NCBI GenBank assembly: GCA_965205005.1
Contig: OZ242028.1
Coordinates: 4,030,001 to 4,094,000, forward strand
Length of the DNA stretch: 64,000 bases
DNA from: Bin94 sp965205005
Lineage (GTDB): Bacteria; Gemmatimonadota; Gemmatimonadetes; Longimicrobiales; Gaopeijiaceae
Direction: 5' to 3'
A program made the position numbers and the translations under genes. A model generated the notes under the pieces. That model did no database searches. It worked only from the letters and a program-made list of their open reading frames with translations, and was not told where the DNA came from. The first letter of the stretch is position 1. The number at the start of each line of letters is the position of its first letter. Positions 26,298 through 34,374 of this stretch are shown here, piece by piece.

Positions 26298-27841
26298 TGA
26301 TGCGTGCCCCGACCGCCCTGTCGCTGATCGCCCTGCCGCTGCTCGTCCCGCCGGCGTCCGCGCTGCTGGCGCCCCCGCGCGCGGCCGCCCAGGACGCGCC
26401 GGCCACCGTGGCGGGCATGGCCCCCGGCGAGGCGCTGCCCGTCACCCGGCATACCCTCGCCAACGGCATGACCTTCCTCGTTCTGCCGCGCCGCCAGTCT
26501 CCCACCGTCTCGCTCGTGGTTCACTACCCGGTGGGGTCCGTCAACGAGCATCTGGGCAATACGGGGATCGCGCACGTCGTCGAGCACATGCTCTTCAAGG
26601 GCAGCGAGGAGATCGGCACGCGAAACCGTGCGGCCGAACTGCCGCTCCTGAACGCGGCCGACGCGGCCCGCGACTCCATGATCGCGGAGCTCGCCGGCCC
26701 CGCGCACGACTCCGCCGAGGTCCGGCGGCTGCAGGGCCTCGTCACCGCGCTGGAGGGGCAGGCGCAGGCGTTCGCGATCCCGAACGAGTTCGACCGCATC
26801 CTCACGGCCCACGGCGCCCGGGGGCTCAACGCGACCACCGCCGCCGAGGCGACCCGGTACTTCGTCGAACTCCCGGCCAACCGCCTGGAGCTGTGGTTCG
26901 CTCTGGAATCCGACCGGATGACGAACCCCGTCATGCGCGGTTTCTACACGGAACTCGACGTCGTTCACGAGGAGCGGCGCCTGCGCCTCGAGACCAGTCC
27001 GGGAGGGATTCTGGAGACGGCGCTGCTCGCGACGGCCTTCCAGGTGCATCCCTACGGGGTCCCGGTGATCGGTCACAAGGCCGATCTCGAATTCCTCACG
27101 CGCCGGCACGCGCTGGAGTATTTCCAGTCCTACTACGGCGCCCGCAACGCGGTCGCGGCCATCGTGGGCGACGTGGACGTCGGGCAGGCGGTCGCGTGGG
27201 CCGAAGAGTACTTCGGGCGCGTGCCCTCCGGCATCCCGGCGGCGCCCGTGCTGGCCCGGGAGCCGGAGCAGGCGGGCGAGCGGAGGATCACCGTCGAGTT
27301 CGACGCCGAGCCCCGCGTCATGATCGCGTGGCGCGGCGTATCCGGATTCCACGACGACGCTCCCGCCCTGTCCATGCTGGCGTCGGTGCTGACCGCGGGG
27401 AGGACCACGCGACTCTACCAGCGCCTGATCGCACGGGACCAGTCGGCCGTGCACGTGTCGGCCTACCAGGGACCGGGGTTCGCACACCCCGGGCTCTTCA
27501 TCGTCAACGCGGTGCCGAGGTCGCCGCACACGCCGGCCGACATCGAAGCGGCCGTCTACGAGGAGATCGAGACGATCCGGCAGGCGCCACCGGACCCGGC
27601 GGCGCTGCAGCGAATCCGAAACCAGATCCGCGCGGGAGATTTTCGCCGACTCTCTTCCAACCTCGAACTCGCCATGCAGATCGCTGAATCGCAGGCCTCC
27701 TTCGGTGACTGGCGAGAGACCTTCCGCCTGTCCCGCCGAATCGGCGACGTGACCCCGGAGGACGTGCAGCGGGTCGCGATCCGGTACCTCGTCCCCCGCA
27801 CCCGCACGGTCGCAACGATGGTGCGCAAGGGGTCGCCGTGA
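26297..27841 (+). CDS. M16 family zinc peptidase, catalytic subunit
   Basis: Exported peptidase of 514 residues with a signal peptide (about 1-32, ending AAAQD). The inverted zinc motif is complete: H93-V-V-E96-H97 in IAHVVEHMLF, with the third glutamate at 225/226 in VVHEERRLRLE. Between the two lies an Ala/Glu-rich, probably helical insertion (about residues 105-165) not found in minimal bacterial M16 enzymes. The C-terminal half is the second M16 lobe. It overlaps mutM by 1 nt and the following M16-like gene by 4 nt (GTGA), and the two lobes probably work as a heterodimer, as in other catalytic/non-catalytic M16 pairs. Substrate unknown. Confidence 0.93.
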   Translation: MMRAPTALSLIALPLLVPPASALLAPPRAAAQDAPATVAGMAPGEALPVTRHTLANGMTFLVLPRRQSPTVSLVVHYPVGSVNEHLGNTGIAHVVEHMLFKGSEEIGTRNRAAELPLLNAADAARDSMIAELAGPAHDSAEVRRLQGLVTALEGQAQAFAIPNEFDRILTAHGARGLNATTAAEATRYFVELPANRLELWFALESDRMTNPVMRGFYTELDVVHEERRLRLETSPGGILETALLATAFQVHPYGVPVIGHKADLEFLTRRHALEYFQSYYGARNAVAAIVGDVDVGQAVAWAEEYFGRVPSGIPAAPVLAREPEQAGERRITVEFDAEPRVMIAWRGVSGFHDDAPALSMLASVLTAGRTTRLYQRLIARDQSAVHVSAYQGPGFAHPGLFIVNAVPRSPHTPADIEAAVYEEIETIRQAPPDPAALQRIRNQIRAGDFRRLSSNLELAMQIAESQASFGDWRETFRLSRRIGDVTPEDVQRVAIRYLVPRTRTVATMVRKGSP

Positions 27842-29085
27842 ACACGCGCGCCCGGGTCGGCGCCATCCGGGCGGCGGTGCTGACCGCTGCCGTGACGCTG
27901 GCCGGCGGGGTACGTCCGGCTTCGCCCCAGGAGTCCGTCCGCGAGCGGATCGCCGCAATCGAGTTCCCCGACCTGCGGTTCAGCCCCGTCAAGCCGCGCC
28001 AGGAGACGGTGAGGGGCGTCCCCGTCTATTTCGCCGAGGACCGCGAACTCCCGCTGGTCACCGTATACGCGACCTTCCGCGGTGGAGTACGACGATTCCC
28101 CCGCGAGTACTTCGCGGCGGCCAGCGCGGTACCGAGCCTCATGCGCACCGGCGGCACCAGGGACCTCCCCCCCGACTCGGTGGACGCCCGGATCGAGTTG
28201 CTGGCGCTCGCGACGAGCTTCGGCCAGGGCGGCGGCGGCTCCTCTTCGTGGATCAACACCCTCACCGTCCAGCTCGACGAAGCCGTGTCGCTGTGGGCCG
28301 ACATGCTGCGCTGGCCCCGCTTCGACTCGACCCAGGCCGAGGTGTGGCGCGCCGCCGAACTCGAGCGCGTGCGACGGCGCCGCGACGAGCCCGCCTCCCT
28401 GGCGTTCAGCCGCTTCAACCGGATCATGTACGGTGACCACCCGGTCGGCTGGGAGATGGGCGCGTCGGACCTGGAGCCCGGCGACCTCTCCGAAGAGAGG
28501 CTGCGATTCGTCCACGAGGCGGTCGTCTGTCCCGGCAACATGGTGCTGGGGGTCGCCGGCGACCTCTCCTGGAGCCGTGCGTCGAATCTGGTCGAGGAGA
28601 TTCTTGCCGACTGGCCACCGTGCTCGGGCAACCTCCTGGAGGATCCGCGGCCCGAGATCCGCACCGACCCGGGCGTCTTCGTGATCCACAAGGAGATCGA
28701 GCAGAGCGTCGTCGTGCTGGCCCACTCGTCGTCCCTTCGCCAGGGGAACACCGGCGAGTACTTCGCTTCACGCATCGCCAACTCCATTCTGGGGGCGTCG
28801 GGCCTGTCCAGCCGCCTTGCCACGGAGGTGCGGACGCGGCAGGGGCTTGCCTACGGCGCCTCGTCGATCTGGACTGCGTCGACGCGGGACGACGGCCTGG
28901 TGGGCGCGCTGACCCGGACAAGGCCCGAGCGTACGCTGGCGGCGGCTGGGCTGCTGCTGCAGGCACTTGATTCCGTGCGCGTCACGGCGCCGTCCGGGGA
29001 CGAAGTCGCGCACGCGGTCGGCGAGATCGTCAACGGGTTCGTCTTCAACTTCCGCACGCCGCTGCAGGTTGTGGCCCGGGCATGA
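27838..29085 (+). CDS. M16-like non-catalytic subunit, N-terminal part (frame interrupted)
   Basis: 415 residues starting with GTG 27838. A signal peptide (about 1-30, ending PASPQES) is followed by M16 folds that lack HxxEH, as in the inactive partner of M16 pairs. The second lobe includes ASGLSSRLATEVRTRQGLAYG, the R/Y signature of M16 C-terminal domains. The frame stops at 29083-29085 in the middle of the last helices, right after NFRTPLQVVARA. The missing end is found in the next frame from 29082. Either a single-base deletion (wild-type probably GCG-ATG) has broken the gene, or the two parts are made separately from an ATGA overlap, or the assembly has an error. Confidence 0.85.
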   Translation: MNTRARVGAIRAAVLTAAVTLAGGVRPASPQESVRERIAAIEFPDLRFSPVKPRQETVRGVPVYFAEDRELPLVTVYATFRGGVRRFPREYFAAASAVPSLMRTGGTRDLPPDSVDARIELLALATSFGQGGGGSSSWINTLTVQLDEAVSLWADMLRWPRFDSTQAEVWRAAELERVRRRRDEPASLAFSRFNRIMYGDHPVGWEMGASDLEPGDLSEERLRFVHEAVVCPGNMVLGVAGDLSWSRASNLVEEILADWPPCSGNLLEDPRPEIRTDPGVFVIHKEIEQSVVVLAHSSSLRQGNTGEYFASRIANSILGASGLSSRLATEVRTRQGLAYGASSIWTASTRDDGLVGALTRTRPERTLAAAGLLLQALDSVRVTAPSGDEVAHAVGEIVNGFVFNFRTPLQVVARA

Positions 29086-29345
29086 CCTACGAGAGTCTGG
29101 GGCTTCCCGAGGACTGGCTTGAACGCTACCTCGACGGGATCCGGGAGGTGACCGCCGACGATGTTCTGGAGGTGTTCCGGGCGGAGGTGGACCCGTCCCG
29201 AATGACCATCCTGCTGGTCGGCGACACCACGCGCTTCGACGGTTCGCCGTCGGAGCTGGGAGCGGTTACCGTGCTCCCGGAAGGGCCGTCCGGCGCGGCC
29301 GACCCGCCTTCGATCCCACGTGCACCGATGCGATACCTCCGCTGA
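29082..29345 (+). pseudogene. C-terminal end of the M16-like subunit in a shifted frame
   Basis: 87 residues beginning MTYESLGLPEDWLERYLDGI and continuing VTADDVLEVFR and MTILLVGD. These are the standard last elements of an M16 domain (helix, then T-x-D-V-x-x-v, then strand with VGD), so it completes the preceding reading frame. Joined, the protein is about 500 residues, matching its catalytic partner. Taken alone this fragment could not fold as a peptidase. Its last 80 bp overlap the convergent methyltransferase gene. Confidence 0.8.
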
Positions 29346-30045
29346 GCAGCCTCCACTCGACCGGCCGGAATCCGCTGCTGTGCAGGAGTTCCGCAAGCAC
29401 ATCGGGACCGGGAAAGCCCCGCACGGATCTGGGCAGATAGCTGTACGCCCAGGGGTGGCGCGACACGATTCGTCCGAGCAGCGGCAGAACATGATTGAAG
29501 TAGAGCAGGTACGCTGCCCGCAGGATCTTTCCCGGGGGCACGGTGAACTCGAGCACCACGAGCCGCCCGCCGGGCTTCAGCACCCGGTGCAGTTCGTGGA
29601 ACCCCGCGGCCAGGTCGGACAGGTTGCGCACTCCGAATCCGACGGTCGCGCCGGCGAAGGTGGCGGTCGCGAACGGGAGCTTCTGCGTGTCGCCGCAAAC
29701 GGGCGCCACGGCGGCGTCGCCGATCTTCCGCAACCCCGCAGCCAGCATGGGCAGCGCGAAGTCGGCTCCCACCACCCGTCCGGCGAACCCCCGCTGCGCG
29801 GCCAGTTCCAGCGCCAGATCCAGGGTCCCCGCGCACGCGTCGAGATAGGTTCCTTCCGGGGCACGCTCCCATCCGAGCGCGCGCACGGCCCGACGGCGCC
29901 ACCCCTTGTCGACGTTCAGGCTCAATACGTGATTCAGCAGGTCGTAGCGCGGCGCGATCTCGCTGAACAGCGTGCGAACCTGTGCGGCGCGGGCGCCTCC
30001 GGTCGCGGGGTCCGCCTGTTCGTGCGTCGAATGACGGGAATCCAT
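29266..30045 (-). CDS. Demethylmenaquinone/ubiquinone methyltransferase (UbiE/MenG)
   Basis: SAM-dependent methyltransferase of quinone synthesis, 259 residues. Family pattern: FSEIAPRYDLLNHVLSLNVDKGWRR at the N-terminus, the SAM loop LDACAGTLDLALELA, then GDTQKLPFATATFAGATVGFGVRNL and the C-terminal GGIASVHVGSK. The usual protein ends about there; here some 14 extra Arg/Pro-rich residues follow because the gene runs 80 bp into the convergent M16 fragment. Which quinone is made cannot be told from the sequence; menaquinone is the more likely in this kind of bacterium. The start ATG at 30045 is 65 bp from the divergent sigma factor. Confidence 0.92.
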   Translation of the reverse strand: MDSRHSTHEQADPATGGARAAQVRTLFSEIAPRYDLLNHVLSLNVDKGWRRRAVRALGWERAPEGTYLDACAGTLDLALELAAQRGFAGRVVGADFALPMLAAGLRKIGDAAVAPVCGDTQKLPFATATFAGATVGFGVRNLSDLAAGFHELHRVLKPGGRLVVLEFTVPPGKILRAAYLLYFNHVLPLLGRIVSRHPWAYSYLPRSVRGFPGPDVLAELLHSSGFRPVEWRLLSGGIASVHVGSKAGRPRRTALPGAR

Positions 30046-30076
30046 CCCTCAAACGTAGTCCGTTCTCAAGTCCACC

Positions 30077-30100
30077 GGGAACCGTCGCGGGAACCGTCGC
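30077..30100 (+). repeat. 12-bp tandem repeat before the sigma factor gene
   Basis: GGGAACCGTCGC occurs twice in succession (30077-30088, 30089-30100), ending 10 nt before the ATG of the sigma factor. It holds two GGAAC elements like the -35 of ECF promoters, and could be an autoregulatory site, but no clear -10 partner is visible. Confidence 0.7.
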
Positions 30101-30110
30101 CGCGGTCCCC

Positions 30111-30755
30111 ATGACCCCAGGCACCTCCAAGGAACGGCCAAGGCCCGGCCCACGACCCTTGCAGCATCCCGCGCCCGACGACAGGACCCTGGCGGCCCAG
30201 GCCGCGGAGGGACGCCAGCGCGCGTTCCGGGAACTGCTCCACCGGTACGAGCGCCCGGTCTTCTCGCTCGTCTATCGCATGGTGCGCGACCGCAGCCTCG
30301 CCGAAGATCTGGCCCAGGAAGCCTTCATCCGGGCCTTCAACGCGATCGGCAGCTACAACCCCAGGTACAAGTTCTCCAGCTGGATCTTCAAGATCGCCAA
30401 CAACCTCACGATCGATCACCTGCGCAAGAAGCGCCTGGACACCATTTCATTGCAAGGGTCTCCCCACGCCCTCACGGAGGAGGCCCAGGCACAGACCACG
30501 CCGATCGTGGAATCTCCGGACGAACGCCCGGACGCCTATGTGGAGAACATGGAACTCGGAAGCCAGATCGAGGCGGCGATCGGAGAGCTGCGGCCGGAGT
30601 ACCGCTCCGTGACGCTGCTGCGGCATGTGGAGGGCTATTCCTACAAGGAGATCGCGCAGATCATGGGGCTGCCGCTCGGCACCGTGAAGACCTACATCCA
30701 CAGGGCACGTCTCGAGCTCAAGGAGTCGTTGGCGCACGTGGTGGAACCCGGGTAG
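30111..30755 (+). CDS. ECF (RpoE-like) RNA polymerase sigma factor
   Basis: 214 residues. Region 2: FRELLHRYERPVFSLVYRMV followed by DLAQEAFIRAFNAI and FSSWIFKIANNLTIDHLRKK. Region 4: AIGELRPEYRSVTLLRHVEG, then YSYKEIAQIMGLPLGTVKTYIHRARLEL (helix-turn-helix). No C-terminal extension. ATG 30111 starts the family-like part; the frame is open further upstream but reads poorly. It is the first gene of a five-gene block; the adjacent anti-sigma-like gene makes a cognate pair likely. Confidence 0.94.
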   Translation: MTPGTSKERPRPGPRPLQHPAPDDRTLAAQAAEGRQRAFRELLHRYERPVFSLVYRMVRDRSLAEDLAQEAFIRAFNAIGSYNPRYKFSSWIFKIANNLTIDHLRKKRLDTISLQGSPHALTEEAQAQTTPIVESPDERPDAYVENMELGSQIEAAIGELRPEYRSVTLLRHVEGYSYKEIAQIMGLPLGTVKTYIHRARLELKESLAHVVEPG

Positions 30756-30784
30756 CCGAAGCCGCCTGCGAGTGCGCGCCGGGG

Positions 30785-30846
30785 CCCCCTTGGGGTGGCG
30801 GGACACCCCCTTGGCGCGTGGCGGGACACCCCCCTTGCGGGTGGCG
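30785..30846 (+). repeat. Three imperfect C-run/GGCGGGACA repeats between sigma and anti-sigma genes
   Basis: Units of 21-23 bp of the form CCCCCTTGG-n-GTGGCGGGACA occur at about 30785-30805, 30806-30828 and 30829-30846 (last one partial) in the 156-bp gap. The C-run/G-run pairing could give small stem-loops in the transcript. The same gap has GAACTT at 30865-30870, without a spaced -10. Confidence 0.6.
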
Positions 30847-30911
30847 TCCGCCATGAAACCGGACGAACTTGTGAACCGTAGTGACGCCGATTCCCGGAGG
30901 ATAATGCAAAA

Positions 30912-31829
30912 GTGACCAGAACCGATCACATGGTCCGGGCCCTGGACCCGCAAACGAGGCGGATGTTCCGCTACCTGGACGGCGAACTCCGTTCCGGAGA
31001 GGCCGTCGAGTTCGAGCGGAAGATCGCGGCCGACGCCGTGCTGGCGGCCGAAGTCCGGTCGTTCCGCAGCGTGCTGGCGGCCCTCGACCAACTGGCCGTG
31101 TTCGCGCCGTCGCCGGACTTCAGGGTGCGTGTGCTTGCGGCACTGCATGCCGGGAGGTCCTGGCGGGCCCGCTTGCGGGCGTGGCTCGGCGGGGGCTCGT
31201 TCGCCATCGTGCCGAATGCCCTGGCGGCCCTCCTGGACGAGAGCCTCCCGACGCGCCAGGCGAAGGCGCTGTCGGCGTTCGTGGCGCGCGATCCCGAAGC
31301 CGCCGGGGCGCTCGCCGAATGGAAGCGGCTCCACGACCGCCTCGACCGTCTGCCCGTCTACCGGCCGTCGGCGGGGTTCGGCGACCGGATCATGGCCCGC
31401 GTACCCGCTGCGGCACCCGCGGCACCCGGGTCATCCGCACACGACATCCGCCTCCTCCACCGCATCAGACACCTCTGGCCGCGTCCGGCGGACCGCCTTG
31501 CCGCAGCCTCCGGCATCGCCTTCGGGCCGACCACCGCGGTCCTGGCGACCGCCTACATGCTTTTTTCCAACAATCCCCTGGTCACGGCGTCCAACGTCGG
31601 CAGCTTCCTGTTGACCAAGTCCGCCGATGCGCTGTCGGGTCTGATCGAAGGAGGGCTGGGGAGCGCGGCGGGCACGATGTTCGGCTATCTGGACGGGTTG
31701 GCGCCCCAGGGTGCGGCCATCGCCGCCAGTGCTGTTCTCTTCGCATGCCTCACGCTGGCTTCGGCGTGGATACTGTACAGGAACGTCATCAAGGTTCCGG
31801 CTTCGGAGCGTCGCTATGTACCGATTTGA
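30912..31829 (+). CDS. Anti-sigma-factor-like membrane protein with two zinc-less ASD-type domains
   Basis: 305 residues. Residues 15-78 resemble an anti-sigma domain (MFRYLDGELRSGEAVEFERK...), but the zinc ligands H-x3-C-x2-C of zf-HC2 proteins are absent. Residues 106-164 repeat the same pattern (ALLDESLPTRQAKALSAFVA ... YRPSAGFGDRIMARV), giving an internal duplication. Two hydrophobic segments follow (about 205-225 and 270-292). Start: GTG 30912, with GGAGG at 30896-30900 (11-nt spacing); ATG 30930 is the alternative. ATG-CAA-AAG-TGA at 30904-30915 overlaps the GTG and could be a minicistron. The overlap with the next gene is 14 bp. Confidence 0.75.
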   Translation: MTRTDHMVRALDPQTRRMFRYLDGELRSGEAVEFERKIAADAVLAAEVRSFRSVLAALDQLAVFAPSPDFRVRVLAALHAGRSWRARLRAWLGGGSFAIVPNALAALLDESLPTRQAKALSAFVARDPEAAGALAEWKRLHDRLDRLPVYRPSAGFGDRIMARVPAAAPAAPGSSAHDIRLLHRIRHLWPRPADRLAAASGIAFGPTTAVLATAYMLFSNNPLVTASNVGSFLLTKSADALSGLIEGGLGSAAGTMFGYLDGLAPQGAAIAASAVLFACLTLASAWILYRNVIKVPASERRYVPI

Positions 31830-33381
31830 CCACATGAACTGGCTGCTTCCCGTCCTTGCCGGCGGCAGCGGCGTGATCGCCGCCATGGAGGGCGTCGCGC
31901 AGGAGCGGCAGGTTGTCTCCAACCAGGTGGCGGTGTCGCGTTCGGAGGCCTCGCTCGAACTCGAGTTCTCCGACGGCGCCACATTCTCGATGTCCTTCGA
32001 CAACGGCCGCGTCACCGCGGACGGCGAGGTGCTGGGCAGCTACCGGTCGGGCGGCGCTGCCGAGGCGGAGTGGCGCGCGTTGCTCTCGGACGTGCTGTCC
32101 CTGTCCAACGGCCCCCTGGCGGAAGCGCTTCAGCGTTGGGAGCCGGATCCGGATCTCGGAGACGAGACCGACCTCCTGCACGCGATCGACGGCACCCTCG
32201 AACGAGCCGTTGCCGGCGTCGGCATCGCCGCGACGCGGTCGCTCGCCGGCGAGCGGATGGGAGAACTCCTGGAGGTCGTGGCGCAGAGCGAGAACGTCGA
32301 GGCCCTGGGAACGGCCCTGGAGGAGGTCGACCTCGAATCGCTGCGGATCTGGCTGCACCGGGACTACACCGTTGGCGAGGGGACGTCGCACCAGGGGTCG
32401 CTGCTGGTCGTGGGCGGTCATCTTGACGTCCGCGGGCGCGTGGACGGGGACGTGATCGTGCTCGACGGCACCATGACGCTCCGAGACGACGGGCTGGTGG
32501 ATGGCGACGTTCACCTGATCCAGTCGGATATCGTACGGCGCGGCGGCGAAATCGACGGCGAAGTCCGGGATGTGATGCGCCAGCTGAGACGGGAGGAAAA
32601 CCGGATCCGCGAGGCAATCACTGCCGAAGTCGCCCAGGAGATGGGGCGCGCTCGCCAGAACAGGCGGACGAGTGGCTTTGCGAGGTTCGGCCGCGCGTTG
32701 GAGGACATTCTCGGGACCGGGATCACGTTCGTGATTCTCGGTCTGCTGACTCTCTTGCTGACCCGCTTGTCCGGCGAACGCGTGGACGTGGTCACGAGGG
32801 CGGTCGGGCATCAGCCGGCACGCAGCGCCGTGGTCGGGTTTGCAGGCGGTTTCCTGATCCTCCCGGTGTACGTGCTCGGGATCGTGGTTCTGGCCATCTC
32901 GGTCGTCGGGCTGCCGGTTCTCCTGGCCTGGCTGCCCCTCTTCCCGCTGGCGGTGGTCGTCGCGGGGTTCGCAGGATATGTGGGCGTGAGCCAGCAGGTG
33001 GGACGATGGGTGCTCGAGCACGACCTCCCCTGGCTCGACTGGGTCGACCGCAGCCGCCCCACCCACCTTCGGCTTCTCGGCATCGCCACGCTTCTGGCGC
33101 CCTTCGTGGCCGGCAACGCTCTTCAGCTTCTGCCCTTCGTGGGGTGGACCGGCTCGCTCGTCAACGCCGTGGGTTCCATTGCGTGCGTCGCCGCCATGGT
33201 GACCGGCCTGGGCGCGGTGATCGTCACGCGCGGCGGCCGCCGTCCGGTCGACTACGAGTTCGATGACGGTCCGTACGACCCGGTCGATTGGCACGAGGCC
33301 GACGATATCGACGCTGCCGCGGACGACGGCGACAGTGCCGGGGGCAGCGACGCAGAGCCCTCGGAAGGCGACGACCGGTGA
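31816..33381 (+). CDS. Membrane protein with a bactofilin-like polymer-forming domain
   Basis: 521 residues. An N-terminal hydrophobic segment (8-28) resembles a signal anchor. About 170 mainly acidic residues follow. At about 192-255 there is a right-handed beta-helix pattern like bactofilin (GSLLVVGGHLDVRGRVDGDV, then TLRDDGLVDGDVHLIQSDIV and GGEIDGEV). A charged helix (RREENRIREAITAEV) and five or so membrane segments from residue 305 on follow; the last 50 residues are very acidic. The domain probably faces the periplasm, unlike cytoplasmic bactofilins. Its position after a sigma/anti-sigma pair suggests an envelope role under that sigma factor's control. The start lies 14 bp inside the anti-sigma gene; it ends in a GTGA overlap. 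Confidence 0.75.
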   Translation: MYRFDHMNWLLPVLAGGSGVIAAMEGVAQERQVVSNQVAVSRSEASLELEFSDGATFSMSFDNGRVTADGEVLGSYRSGGAAEAEWRALLSDVLSLSNGPLAEALQRWEPDPDLGDETDLLHAIDGTLERAVAGVGIAATRSLAGERMGELLEVVAQSENVEALGTALEEVDLESLRIWLHRDYTVGEGTSHQGSLLVVGGHLDVRGRVDGDVIVLDGTMTLRDDGLVDGDVHLIQSDIVRRGGEIDGEVRDVMRQLRREENRIREAITAEVAQEMGRARQNRRTSGFARFGRALEDILGTGITFVILGLLTLLLTRLSGERVDVVTRAVGHQPARSAVVGFAGGFLILPVYVLGIVVLAISVVGLPVLLAWLPLFPLAVVVAGFAGYVGVSQQVGRWVLEHDLPWLDWVDRSRPTHLRLLGIATLLAPFVAGNALQLLPFVGWTGSLVNAVGSIACVAAMVTGLGAVIVTRGGRRPVDYEFDDGPYDPVDWHEADDIDAAADDGDSAGGSDAEPSEGDDR

Positions 33382-34220
33382 GCCGGGTCATCGTTGCCCT
33401 GACCGCGGGCGTCGCGCTCTTGCCGCCCCCGCCGCTGGTGGCCCAGAGCTGGAAGACCGTCACGTCGTCCAGGCTCGTGACGACCGAAGACCGCCTCGAC
33501 GTATCGGTCACCTACGGGGCCGGGGTTCTCGAGCTCCGCAGGGGCGACGAGGGGTCCCTGTACAGGGCGCTGTTCCGTTTCGACGAAGAGTCGGGACTGC
33601 CGGTCACCGAGTACAGGGACGGGCATCTCGAGGTGTCCATGTCCTACCACGAGCACCGCCGGAACTTCCGCAACCGGTCGGATGCGCCCTCCCTCGATCT
33701 GCAGCTCGGCCCGGACGTTCCCGCCGACATCGAGCTGGATTTCGGCGCGGGCCGGGCGGACATGGATCTGACCGGAATCCCCGTCTCGCGGCTCGAACTG
33801 AACACGGGCGCCTCGGAAACGGTTCTGAGAATCCGGGAATTGAACCCGGAGCCGATGGAGGAAGCCTCCATCGGCGTGGGGGCCGCCGATCTTCGCGTGA
33901 GCGGACTGGGCAACTTCAACACGGGCGACGTGGAGGTCAAGGCAGGACTCGGATCGGTGGTGCTGGAGCTGGACGGCGCCTGGGCACAGAACGCCGTGAT
34001 GTCGGTCGAGATGGGATTGGGCGCGCTCGAAATCCGGGTGCCGGAGTCACTGGGCATTCGCATTCGTCGAGAGAGCCGCCTTCTCTCGTCGTTCGATGCG
34101 GAGCGGCTCGTCAGGACGGGGAACGTCTACCAGTCGCTGAACTGGGAAGCCGCCGACCGCCGCGTGGAAATCGACATCTCGGCCGCGCTGGGGAGCATCG
34201 ACATCGTGTGGATCGATTGA
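33378..34220 (+). CDS. Exported toastrack/DUF4097-like beta-rich protein
   Basis: 280 residues with a signal peptide (about 1-22, ending LVAQS). The rest consists of repeated short beta-strands with the spacing of toast-rack (DUF2154) and DUF4097 domains: LDLQLGPDVPADIELDFGAG, DLRVSGLGNFNTGDVEVKAG, and MGLGALEIRVPESLGIRI. Proteins of this fold accompany LiaF/YvqF-type envelope stress systems and sigma-factor operons. I cannot name a substrate. The GTG start overlaps the preceding stop (GTGA). Confidence 0.7.
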   Translation: MSRVIVALTAGVALLPPPPLVAQSWKTVTSSRLVTTEDRLDVSVTYGAGVLELRRGDEGSLYRALFRFDEESGLPVTEYRDGHLEVSMSYHEHRRNFRNRSDAPSLDLQLGPDVPADIELDFGAGRADMDLTGIPVSRLELNTGASETVLRIRELNPEPMEEASIGVGAADLRVSGLGNFNTGDVEVKAGLGSVVLELDGAWAQNAVMSVEMGLGALEIRVPESLGIRIRRESRLLSSFDAERLVRTGNVYQSLNWEAADRRVEIDISAALGSIDIVWID

Positions 34221-34230
34221 GACCAACACC

Positions 34231-34274
34231 CGGGCGGGGACAACCCTCGGACCGGGCGGGGACAACCCTCGGAC
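34231..34274 (+). repeat. Perfect 22-bp tandem duplication
   Basis: The unit starting CGGGCGGGGACAACCC lies at 34231-34252 and again at 34253-34274, followed by a third CGGG. It begins 10 nt after the toastrack gene stop, in front of the small membrane protein gene. A TACTAT -10-like element lies just after it (34286-34291), without a clear -35. Confidence 0.95.
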
Positions 34275-34374
34275 CGGGAATCAGTTACTATTGTTGGGCG
34301 AACAACCATTTCCGTCCCGTGACGGCGGCCGGCAATCCGGAGGCCCCCGAGGGATCGGTTTCGCAGGGGGAGGC

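Noticed and set aside
30856..30895. ECF promoter before the anti-sigma gene
   Set aside because: GAACTT at 30865-30870 lacks a -10 at 16-17 bp, so I do not call it.
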